Part shown: piece after piece, positions 52,407 to 64,000 of the stretch
Numbering within the stretch: position 1 is the stretch's first letter
How the letters are laid out: each line of letters opens with the position of its first letter
DNA from: Limnohabitans sp. Rim8
GTDB lineage: Bacteria > Pseudomonadota > Gammaproteobacteria > Burkholderiales > Burkholderiaceae_C
DNA: 64,000 nucleotides
Reading direction: 5' to 3'
NCBI RefSeq assembly: GCF_945901735.1
Contig: NZ_CAMDLM010000001.1
Span: forward strand, 1-64,000
Notes under the pieces: model-generated
Told to the model about the DNA's origin: nothing
What the model saw: the letters and a program-made list of their open reading frames with translations, nothing else
Database searches by the model: none
Made by a program: the position numbers and the translations under genes

Positions 52407-52477
52407 GTTGGCTCTTTTGTCTTGCAACCCGGCGGGGTGTCGATGCCGATTGTGCTGGTTCTGACCAGACCGCTGAT

Positions 52478-53020
52478 TCAGGCCCAAACCACCCGGTTGC
52501 ACAGCTCGTTCGGATTGGCTTCGCCCGCCTGCAGCGGGAAGTGCTGGACCAGCAGTGCCGAGACTTCCTGCAGGGCCTGCGTGAGACCGGTGTCGAAGTC
52601 GCCGGTTTGCAAGTGCTGGCCCAAAGCTTGAACCGCCGCTTGCCAATGCGCATCCGGCACATGGCGGCTGATGCCCCGGTCGGCAACGATTTCGACACAG
52701 CGTTCGGCCAGCAACAAATAGATGAGCACGCCGTTGTTGTGTTCGGTGTCCCACACGCGCAGTTTGCCAAACCACGAGAGTGCACGTTCTCGTATCACCG
52801 CAGGCAAGGGTGCTTCTCGCCCCGCGCGCCACAGGTCCCTGTTGGGCAAGGCGGCTTCGACGCACAGAACAATTTCGCCGCTGTGCCGCGTTTCGCTGGC
52901 GTTCACCCGGGCCTGCAGTTGCTCGGCCATGGCCGGGGGCACGGCCCGCTCGGCGGCATGCTCGGGCATCCAGCGGTGTCGCCACCAACGCGCCCCATGG
53001 GTCATCATCGATTCGCGCAT
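52478..53020 (-). CDS. TPM (YgcG-like) domain protein
   Basis: ARVNASETRHSGEIVLCVEAALP...WDTEHNNGVLIYLLLAERCVEIVADRGI. Confidence 0.82.
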   Translation of the reverse strand: MRESMMTHGARWWRHRWMPEHAAERAVPPAMAEQLQARVNASETRHSGEIVLCVEAALPNRDLWRAGREAPLPAVIRERALSWFGKLRVWDTEHNNGVLIYLLLAERCVEIVADRGISRHVPDAHWQAAVQALGQHLQTGDFDTGLTQALQEVSALLVQHFPLQAGEANPNELCNRVVWA

Positions 53021-53021
53021 G

Positions 53022-54008
53022 TCACCATCTCCCGGAGGCGCCACCGCCCCCAAAATCACCACCGCCGCCGGACGAGAACCCACCGCCACCAGACCCACCC
53101 CAACCACCGGAGTGACCTCTTGTGCCACCGCCCCAACCGGGAAAATCACCGCCACGGCCGCCCTGGCTGCGCCGCCCCAGAGCACTGGGCAGGGCCTGCA
53201 TGAACAGCGCTGACATCAGGCCCAGCATGGCGGCGATGCCCCCCAGCCAGAGCAGACCGGTCATGCTCCAAACCACCACACCGACCACGCCCCCGCTGGC
53301 CAATGCGCCCAAGCGCTGCCCCAGCACACGGCGCAACACGCCCGCCACGGCGGGCAAAGCCACCAGCAATAAAACGGCCAGATTCACCCAATCCACCTTG
53401 GCAGCCCCAGTGGGTTGGCCGCCTTGTGCCCCTGCTTTGGGCAGTGGCAAGGCCTCGCCCTCGATGCGGGCTTGCAGGTGGCTGAGGCCGGCACGCAGCC
53501 CACCGGCCACATCGCCCTGGCGAAATGCGGGCGTGATGACCTGGTCAATGATGCGTTGGGCTGCCAAGTCGGGCACCGCGCCTTCCAGCGACTTGGCCGG
53601 CGCGATGCGCAAACGGCGGTCGTTCAGGGCCACCACCAACAGCAAACCATCGCCCACACCGCGTCGACCGATCTTCCAGGCATCGCCCAGGCGTTGGGTG
53701 AAGTCGGCGATGTCCTCGGGCGCGGTGCTGGGCAACACCAGCACCACGATCTGGGTGCCGCGCTTTTGCTCAAAGCTCTTGAGCTGCTGCTCCAGAGCCG
53801 CCACATCGCCAGGGGCCAAGGTGCCGGTCTGGTCCATCACCCGGGCGCTGAGGGGCGGCACGGGCACGGGTGCTTGGGCCCAAGCAGGCGACAGGGTCAA
53901 GATGACCCAAGCCATGGCGCTCAAAAGTAAGCGCGTCAACCCCTTGGCCAAGCTGTTCCGGGCGAGCCAGCCGATGGGCCAAAGCTTGGGCATGTGGGTG
54001 TGAATCAC
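53022..54008 (-). CDS. TPM domain (YgcG family) membrane protein with Gly-rich C-terminus
   Basis: ARVMDQTGTLAPGDVAALEQQLKSFEQKRGTQIVVLVLPSTAPEDIADFTQRLGDAWKIGRRGVGDGLLLVVALNDRRLRI; C-terminal SSGGGGDFGGGGASGRW. Confidence 0.9.
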   Translation of the reverse strand: MIHTHMPKLWPIGWLARNSLAKGLTRLLLSAMAWVILTLSPAWAQAPVPVPPLSARVMDQTGTLAPGDVAALEQQLKSFEQKRGTQIVVLVLPSTAPEDIADFTQRLGDAWKIGRRGVGDGLLLVVALNDRRLRIAPAKSLEGAVPDLAAQRIIDQVITPAFRQGDVAGGLRAGLSHLQARIEGEALPLPKAGAQGGQPTGAAKVDWVNLAVLLLVALPAVAGVLRRVLGQRLGALASGGVVGVVVWSMTGLLWLGGIAAMLGLMSALFMQALPSALGRRSQGGRGGDFPGWGGGTRGHSGGWGGSGGGGFSSGGGGDFGGGGASGRW

Positions 54009-54610
54009 TTGCCGAAATCCACCTTGGGCGGCGCGCTGATGGCCGCTTCATTGGCCACCGTGAAGTTGGCCTTGGGCGCGTAGCCAAACACCATGGCCGT
54101 CAAGTTGCTCGGAAAGCTGCGGGCCAAGACGTTGTAGTCCTTCACGGCCGCAATGTAGCGGTTGCGCGCCACGGTGATGCGGTTTTCGGTGCCTTCGAGC
54201 TGCACGCGCAAATCGGCAAAACCCTGGTTGGCCTTGAGGTTGGGGTATTGCTCGGACACCACCATCAAGCGCGACAGGGCGCTGGAGAGTTGGCCCTGCA
54301 TGGCCTGAAACTGCTGCAAAGCCTGCGGGTTGGTCAGCACCTCGGGCGTGATCTGGAAACTGGTGGCCTTGGCCCGCGCTTCAATGACTTGGGTCAGGGT
54401 TTCCTGCTCAAAATTGGCCTCGCCCTTGACGGTGGCCACGATGTTGGGCACCAAGTCGGCACGGCGCTGGTACTGGTTGAGCACCTCGGACCAGGCCGAG
54501 GTGGTTTGCTCGTCCAGGCGCTGGAAATCGTTGTAGCCGCAGCCGGTCTGGCTGAGCGCCAAGGCCGCTGTGGCCATCCAGGCGCTGACGCGCATTGCGA
54601 TACGGTTCAT
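54005..54610 (-). CDS. LemA family lipoprotein-like protein
   Basis: LSQTGCGYNDFQRLDEQTTSAWSEVLNQYQRRADLVPNIVATVKGEANFEQETLTQVIEARAKA. Confidence 0.93.
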   Translation of the reverse strand: MNRIAMRVSAWMATAALALSQTGCGYNDFQRLDEQTTSAWSEVLNQYQRRADLVPNIVATVKGEANFEQETLTQVIEARAKATSFQITPEVLTNPQALQQFQAMQGQLSSALSRLMVVSEQYPNLKANQGFADLRVQLEGTENRITVARNRYIAAVKDYNVLARSFPSNLTAMVFGYAPKANFTVANEAAISAPPKVDFGK

Positions 54611-54741
54611 AGGTCTTTTCTCCCAAGCAGTGTGACAAATGAAAAGCTTACCCCATGTGATCGCGCGAAGACACCCGCCCAGGTCAACAACCCGCGCCAT
54701 TCACCGGAAAGCGGCCTGCGCCCTTGCGCCAGGACCCGTCG

Positions 54742-57519
<2,778 letters not shown>

Positions 57520-57521
57520 GG

Positions 57522-57633
57522 GCTCACCTTGGAATTGAAGGTGAGCGTCGTTGTGCAAAATCATTCAGACATTGAACGGCCCCAAGCCTGACCCGCTGCA
57601 CCTTAAAGGCGGCGGGCTGCAACGCTCCTTGGG
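57522..57633 (-). promoter_or_regulatory. S-adenosylhomocysteine (SAH) riboswitch plus anti-SD hairpin controlling metH
   Basis: CCCAAGGAGCGTTGCAGCCCGC...GCGGGTCAGGCTTGGG...ACAACGACGCTCACCTTCAATTCCAAGGTGAGC: P1, P2, pseudoknot strand and SD-sequestering stem. Confidence 0.87.
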
Positions 57634-57803
57634 TAAGAAGCTGATTTTAACCTTGCCCGTTCATTGCGCCGTCAAAGCATGTCTAAGACGTTATGTCACC
57701 CAAGTACCCACCTCGTACTTGGCTGCCCATTTTTAAACCAGTCGGTTGATGCCATTGCCCAATGGGGTCATTTTCAAAATTTGAACCTGCACGGTCTTTT
57801 TGT

Positions 57804-59270
57804 TCAAGGTTGGCGATGGTGTACCCAAGCCAGATAGTCTTGTGGATAAACCCGCTGAAAATGCTTTTTATGCGCCTCATACAGAGCGTCTTCGCCCAGC
57901 AGCTGGGCACTGTCGAGCAGTTTTTCAATGACGCGCGGCTCGGGCGACGTGTGCATGGCCCGCAAACTGTCCTCCAGCATGGCGCGGGCATTGCCTTCCT
58001 GCACCGGCGTGGTGGTGACCTGCGCAAACAAGGCCGTGCCGCGAAACAACCAGGCACGTTGCGCCACTTGCAGCGCTTGGCCACGCCAGACGCTGTAGCG
58101 CTGCGCTGAAGGCCAGTAAATCTGTTGGACTTGCGCATGGTCGTAGGCAACGAAGGCCAAAATGCCCAGCAAAACCAAACTCAGGCCGGTCGTACGCGCC
58201 CTGTTTTGGCCAGCTTGCCAAACCCGCCCACCCATGAGCCACAGACACAGCAGCAAGGCCACCTGAAAGGGACCGTACCAGAGCGGGTACTCCAGCAAAC
58301 TGTGCAGCGCCAGGACGCCGAGCACCCCCCAAGCAAGCTGTTGCCCTGCACTTTTGTAGCGCCACGGCCTGGCACGAATGACCCAAACAGCCACACCCAG
58401 CATCCCTGCCAAGGCGGCTGGCACGCCCCAAACAAACGCCATGTGCAACGGCAGGTTATGGGCGTTGCCCAACATGTCACAAAAGCGTTGCGATGGGTAA
58501 TCGGTGATGTAGTGCGCATAGCGCAGCTGGTCCCAGCCCCAGCCGCCCAGCGGTTTTTGGGCCACCAAGTGCAACACATTGGACCAAAGCACCTGGCGGC
58601 CGCCGCAGCCATCCAGTGCGCCCATGCGCACCATGGCGTTGTCCGTGGCCTGTCCACTCAGTTGCTGCAACAGCCCAGGCAAAATCCATGAGGCCAAGAC
58701 GTACACGCCCAGCACGAACGCAGTGAGCGCCAATGCCTCGCGCCCTTTGGGGGCCGAACGGTGCCACAGCATCCACAGGCCGATGAACAACAGCTGGAGC
58801 AACCCTGTGCGCGAAGATGTCGCAGCCATGCCCACGGCCAACAAGGCCAGCATCCAAAGGCTGTGCGCAATGGACAGGCCCAGTGCACGCCAGATCATCA
58901 CCGCCAAGATGCCCATGGCCAGCAAACTGGCCAACTGGTTCCGTTGGCGCAAGTTGCCCATGGCGTCACCCAGATAGTCGGGCACATGCAAGGCAGGTGC
59001 CCAAAACTCGGCATGGCCAAAAAACTGCACCAAGCCCATGGCACTGCTGAGCAACGCGGCAATAGCCCAACTTTGAACCACAACGGCCACCGTCAGGCGC
59101 TGGGACACCAACAACGCCAATGCCAAGCAAGTCCAGCTGATCAACAATGGCCACGCATTGGGCAAAGGGGGGCTGGTAAAAGGCTGCACCCAGGGCCACG
59201 CCAACAGAAACACCAGCCACACATGGTGTGTGCGGCCAGTGCCTTGCGCTGTCGACCGAAACGCAGGCAT
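57804..59270 (-). CDS. PglL/TfpO-like O-oligosaccharyltransferase / O-antigen ligase (Wzy superfamily)
   Basis: Multi-TM protein with LGDAMGNLRQRNQLASLLAMGILA and AHNLPLHMAFVWG motifs; immediately downstream of pilin. Confidence 0.85.
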   Translation of the reverse strand: MPAFRSTAQGTGRTHHVWLVFLLAWPWVQPFTSPPLPNAWPLLISWTCLALALLVSQRLTVAVVVQSWAIAALLSSAMGLVQFFGHAEFWAPALHVPDYLGDAMGNLRQRNQLASLLAMGILAVMIWRALGLSIAHSLWMLALLAVGMAATSSRTGLLQLLFIGLWMLWHRSAPKGREALALTAFVLGVYVLASWILPGLLQQLSGQATDNAMVRMGALDGCGGRQVLWSNVLHLVAQKPLGGWGWDQLRYAHYITDYPSQRFCDMLGNAHNLPLHMAFVWGVPAALAGMLGVAVWVIRARPWRYKSAGQQLAWGVLGVLALHSLLEYPLWYGPFQVALLLCLWLMGGRVWQAGQNRARTTGLSLVLLGILAFVAYDHAQVQQIYWPSAQRYSVWRGQALQVAQRAWLFRGTALFAQVTTTPVQEGNARAMLEDSLRAMHTSPEPRVIEKLLDSAQLLGEDALYEAHKKHFQRVYPQDYLAWVHHRQP

Positions 59271-59332
59271 CGGAGCTCAGTCCACAAACCACCGCCCGAC
59301 AAGGGCCGGGCGTTCAAGCGGGGTCAAAAAGG

Positions 59333-59815
59333 TCAGGATGCCTTGCACGATGCGGGCAAATATTTGACTGGCAAGCCATTGGTTGCCGCCGGCCCGCAGC
59401 GCCAGCTGGCGATGGGCTTGCCGCCATCGGTGCTGCCGTTGACAGCGGTACTGCCTGTCTGAATAGGCGTCAAGCTGATGCTGTTGGCCGACGCGCTGGT
59501 GCTGCCGCGCAGCGTCTCATGGTTGCCCACCACGGTGATCACGCCATTGGCATCGGCGCCGATGCGGCTGACATATTTGGTGGTCTGGTTTTCACAGGCC
59601 AGGGGCAATGTGGCAGAAACATCGGCCTGAGAAGCCGAAGTGATCGCTTCGTTGGCGGCGGTTTTGCACCCGCCTGCGGCCAGCAGCATCTCGGAGACCC
59701 GCGCCCGGATGCTGTAGTCCTGGTAGGCCGGTAGCGCCAAAGCGCCCAAAATGCCAATGATCGCAATGACGATCATCAGCTCGATCAATGTCAAACCTTG
59801 CTGCCTTTTTTGCAT
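59333..59815 (-). CDS. pilA: Type IV major pilin-like protein
   Basis: [44 protein letters not shown] prepilin signature; C-terminal Cys pair. Confidence 0.93.
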   Translation of the reverse strand: MQKRQQGLTLIELMIVIAIIGILGALALPAYQDYSIRARVSEMLLAAGGCKTAANEAITSASQADVSATLPLACENQTTKYVSRIGADANGVITVVGNHETLRGSTSASANSISLTPIQTGSTAVNGSTDGGKPIASWRCGPAATNGLPVKYLPASCKAS

Positions 59816-59919
59816 GGCATTTTCTCCCTGGTTAATGAATAGGGATGGTAAGTCATCCCCCCATCAAACTCCAGTGTGGTTTGTCGCTGTTGAGAACAGA
59901 GAACCCACAAACGAACAAC

Positions 59920-59948
59920 AGCCCCAAGTCGCGAGACGACTTGGGGCT
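59920..59948. terminator. Strong hairpin between terC and pilA (probable terminator)
   Basis: AGCCCCAAGTC-GCGAGAC-GACTTGGGGCT 11-bp perfect stem. Confidence 0.7.
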
Positions 59949-59965
59949 GAAGAGGAGGGTCAGGT

Positions 59966-60676
59966 TTAAGCTGCGCTGTCCGGGGCTGCGCGGCGCGCCA
60001 TGATGATTTTGCCCAAAACCAGCACCAGCAAAGCACCGGCCAAGCCCATGGCGTAACCCCACACCTTGTCTTGCGGCAAATACGCCACAAGGCCGGGATC
60101 GGTTTGCATCATGGTGCCCGCGATCCAGCCCAGCAGCATGCCGCCCGCAGTGATGATCATCGGGAAGCGGTCCATGAGTTTGAGCACCAACTGGCTGCCC
60201 CAAACGATGATCGGGATGCTGACCAAGAGGCCGAAGATGACCAAAGGCATCTGGTGATCCGGGTTGCCGGAAACTTGAGCAGCACCGGCAATGGCGATCA
60301 CGTTGTCCACGCTCATCACCAAGTCGGCAATGATGACGGTTTTGACCGCGCCCCAGAGCTTGTCGCTGCCCTGGATGTTGCTGTGGTCGTCGTCGGCGTC
60401 GGGGGTGAGCAATTTCACGCCAATCCAGATGAGCAAGACGGCGCCCACAAATTTGAGGAAGGGGATGGCCAGCAAGGTGAGCGCAAAAAAGATCAGGATC
60501 ACGCGCAAGACGATGGCACCCGCTGTGCCCCACATGATGCCCTTGGTGCGCTGGTGAGGAGGCAACTGGCGGCAAGCCAGCGCGATCACCACAGCGTTGT
60601 CGCCACCCAACAGGATGTCGATCATGATGATCTGGGCCACAGCGACCCAGAACGAAGCGGTTATAAATTCTTCCAC
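59966..60676 (-). CDS. TerC family integral membrane protein
   Basis: IDILLGGDNAVVIALACRQLPPHQR, MSVDNVIAIAGAAQ. Confidence 0.92.
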   Translation of the reverse strand: MEEFITASFWVAVAQIIMIDILLGGDNAVVIALACRQLPPHQRTKGIMWGTAGAIVLRVILIFFALTLLAIPFLKFVGAVLLIWIGVKLLTPDADDDHSNIQGSDKLWGAVKTVIIADLVMSVDNVIAIAGAAQVSGNPDHQMPLVIFGLLVSIPIIVWGSQLVLKLMDRFPMIITAGGMLLGWIAGTMMQTDPGLVAYLPQDKVWGYAMGLAGALLVLVLGKIIMARRAAPDSAA

Positions 60677-60721
60677 GGTACTCCTTTGAAGCTGAAATGG
60701 GGTCAGCGAGTCATGATTTTA

Positions 60722-60760
60722 AAAAACGAAAAGCCGAATTGTTCCGCAGAACATCCGGCT
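60722..60760 (-). terminator. Rho-independent terminator of sucCD
   Basis: Reverse strand AGCCGGATGTTC-TGCG-GAACAATTCGGCT-TTTCGTTTTTT. Confidence 0.82.
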
Positions 60761-60824
60761 TCGCTATTGTGGTAAACCACAGCACCATTGAGGTTGCGGG
60801 CTTGCAACCCGGGGAAACCCCCGG

Positions 60825-61721
60825 TTACTTCAGCTGAGCCTTGAGCAGTTTGCCCAATTCTGAGGGGTTGCGTGTGACGATGAAGCCACACGCTTCCATG
60901 ATGGCCAGCTTGGCATCGGCCGTGTCGGCACCACCGGAAATCAAAGCACCCGCATGGCCCATGCGCTTGCCGGGAGGGGCCGTCACACCAGCGATGAAGC
61001 CCACCACGGGCTTTTTCATGTTGGCCTTGCACCACATGGCGGCTTCGGCTTCATCGGGACCGCCGATTTCACCGATCATGATCACGGCGTCGGTGTCGGG
61101 ATCGTCGTTGAAAGCCTGCATCACATCGATGTGCTTCAAACCGTTGATCGGGTCGCCACCAATACCGACAGCACTGGACTGGCCCAGACCCACTTCGGTC
61201 AACATCGCCACGGCTTCATAGGTCAAAGTGCCCGAACGGGACACCACGCCAATGCGGCCTTTGCGGTGGATGTGACCGGGCATGATGCCGATCTTAATTT
61301 CGTCAGGGGTGATCAAGCCGGGGCAGTTGGGCCCCAGCAGCAACGTGCGCTTGCCGCCAGCGGCTTCTTTGGCCTTCATCTTGTTGCGCACTTCGAGCAT
61401 GTCACGGACGGGAATGCCTTCGGTGATGCAAATCGCCAAGTCCAGGTCGGCTTCAACGGCTTCCCAGATGGCCGCTGCTGCGCCGGCTGGGGGCACGTAG
61501 ATCACCGACACGGTCGCGCCAGTTTGTGTGGCGGCTTCCTTGACGGAGGCATAAATTGGGATGTTGAAGATGGACTCGCCCGCCTTCTTGGGGTTCACAC
61601 CCGCGACGAAGCAGTTCTTGCCGTTCGCGTATTCCTGACACTTTTCAGTGTGGAACTGACCGGTTTTGCCGGTGATGCCTTGGGTGATGACTTTGGTGTC
61701 TTTGTTGATGTAGATGGACAT
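60825..61721 (-). CDS. sucD: Succinate-CoA ligase subunit alpha
   Basis: VITQGITGKTGQFHTEKCQEYANGKNCFVAGVNPKKAG; GHAGALISGG. Confidence 0.97.
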   Translation of the reverse strand: MSIYINKDTKVITQGITGKTGQFHTEKCQEYANGKNCFVAGVNPKKAGESIFNIPIYASVKEAATQTGATVSVIYVPPAGAAAAIWEAVEADLDLAICITEGIPVRDMLEVRNKMKAKEAAGGKRTLLLGPNCPGLITPDEIKIGIMPGHIHRKGRIGVVSRSGTLTYEAVAMLTEVGLGQSSAVGIGGDPINGLKHIDVMQAFNDDPDTDAVIMIGEIGGPDEAEAAMWCKANMKKPVVGFIAGVTAPPGKRMGHAGALISGGADTADAKLAIMEACGFIVTRNPSELGKLLKAQLK

Positions 61722-61730
61722 GTTTGTTCC

Positions 61731-61812
61731 TAATCAGTTGGGGACAGCGCTCAAGATCTGTCCCGCAAAGTTAATCAGTTGGGGACAGCGCTGAAGATCT
61801 GTCCCACAAAGA
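61731..61812. repeat. Tandem pair of 41-bp REP-like hairpin repeats in sucC-sucD spacer
   Basis: TAATCAGTTGGGGACAGCGCT(C/G)AAGATCTGTCCC(G/A)CAAAG(T/A) x2; each with GGGACAG...CTGTCCC stem. Confidence 0.9.
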
Positions 61813-61815
61813 CAT

Positions 61816-62976
<1,161 letters not shown>

Positions 62977-63161
62977 GAGGTCTTCTCTCAGAGGGGTGGA
63001 ATTCGACCGGTCCGCTGCGGTCCTTCATTTAAGAAGGGCCGTCCAGCAGGCTCTGGACACTGCAGCGTGCGACTGTATCATGTTGCAATGCACCAATACT
63101 GAACCTTGCGTCTTACATCGACTTGACGCATGGCACCAGAACCCCTCAGAAAGCAATACCT

Positions 63162-64000
63162 ATGGCGAAAGTTTTCATCGATGGCGAAGCAGGCACCACA
63201 GGTTTGCAAATTCGCGAGCGCCTGGCTTTGATGGCCCAGATCGATGTGCTCAGCATCGATCCGGCACGCCGCAAAGACCCCGAAGCCAAGCGCGAGCTGA
63301 TGTCAGCGGCCGATTTGGTGGTGCTTTGTCTGCACGACGATGCCGCCATCGAGTCGGTGGCCATGATCGACCGCCTGTCCGGTGTCAAACCGCGCATGGT
63401 GGACGCCTCCACCGCGCACCGTTGCCACCCCGATTGGGTGTTCGGCTTTCCCGAGCTGGCCGCCGATCAGGCCACCGCAGTACGCCAGGCCCAGCGCGTG
63501 GCCAACCCCGGTTGCTACGCCACGGGCGCGATCGCCATCTTGCGGCCCTTGATCGATGCGGGGCTGATGCCTGCTGATTTTCCGGTCTGCCTGCCTTCAG
63601 TGAGTGGTTACTCCGGTGGTGGCAGAACCATGATCGAAGACTACGAAGCGGGCCTTGCCCCCTTGCATGAAGCCTATGCTTTGGGTCTTAAACACAAGCA
63701 CATTCCCGAAATCATGCGCTACACCGGACTGACCACGCGGCCCTTGTTCGTGCCCGCCGTGGGCAATTTCCGCCAAGGCATGCTGGTGCAACTGCCACTG
63801 CATCTCGACAGCTTGCCGGGCAAGCCCACGGGTGCTGACCTGCACGCGGCCTTGCAGGCGCACTACGCGGCCAGCCAGGCTGCAGGCGGCTGGGTGAGCG
63901 TGCTGCCAGCCACGGCCGATGCCAAACTGGACGCCACCGCCCTGAACAACACCAACCAGCTAGAAATTCGGGTTTTTGCCAATGAAGAGGCCCGCCATGC
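63162..64000 (+). CDS. argC: N-acetyl-gamma-glutamyl-phosphate reductase (type 2), C-terminus beyond window
   Basis: Own translation from ATG 63162: [33 protein letters not shown]...[20 protein letters not shown]; open to window end, so absent from ORF track. Confidence 0.93.
   Translation, partial: MAKVFIDGEAGTTGLQIRERLALMAQIDVLSIDPARRKDPEAKRELMSAADLVVLCLHDDAAIESVAMIDRLSGVKPRMVDASTAHRCHPDWVFGFPELAADQATAVRQAQRVANPGCYATGAIAILRPLIDAGLMPADFPVCLPSVSGYSGGGRTMIEDYEAGLAPLHEAYALGLKHKHIPEIMRYTGLTTRPLFVPAVGNFRQGMLVQLPLHLDSLPGKPTGADLHAALQAHYAASQAAGGWVSVLPATADAKLDATALNNTNQLEIRVFANEEARH

Noticed and set aside
51336-52988. 550 aa version of the DUF6352-like ORF
   Set aside because: The upstream 194 codons are Arg/Ala/Gly-rich, overlap the TPM gene, and a good start exists at MHNFWIACGHQH (52406).
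57700-57722. CCAAGTAC-CCACCTC-GTACTTGG hairpin upstream of metH riboswitch as a second riboswitch
   Set aside because: Simple 8-bp hairpin without conserved core of any riboswitch I recognise; may be a terminator-like structure or operator.

Overview
The window is chromosomal DNA from a betaproteobacterium; gene content and order suggest Burkholderiales/Comamonadaceae (inference, no search run). Conserved core: rplK(partial)-nusG-secE-tRNA-Trp-tuf-tRNA-Thr/Gly/Tyr; ung; a trp operon (trpE-trpG-ltaE-LysE exporter-trpD-trpC) with an unannotated trpL attenuator leader; gph-rpe-apaG-thiL-pgpA-pncC; tRNA-fMet; the alpha and spc ribosomal operons (rplQ to rplN); glpK-proC-ubiA; an SDR/Bug/Rieske/IclR catabolic cluster; a TVP38-mercuric-reductase-like fusion; ynjBCD/F-like transport; a TAXI-TRAP transporter; hutD-hutF; LemA/TPM; metH behind an SAH riboswitch; pilA plus a TfpO/PglL-like ligase; terC; sucCD; and argC (partial). 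The accessory region is about 33.4-38.8 kb. It holds a class II Fic protein with a striking four-half-site operator, a DUF2283/DUF4258 pair, a truncated hsdM, a G-quadruplex-prone spacer, and an apparent integron-cassette-like (CALIN) cluster. That cluster carries a ThsB-like TIR protein plus a RipA-like membrane protein (candidate two-gene anti-phage system), then a putative AbiC-like gene, separated by attC-like sites. The most interesting findings are the TIR+membrane cassette, the attC-like sites, the SAH riboswitch/anti-SD switch overlapping the predicted metH start, the trpL leader, and the Fic operator. All identifications come from reading the sequence and from family knowledge; no database searches were run.
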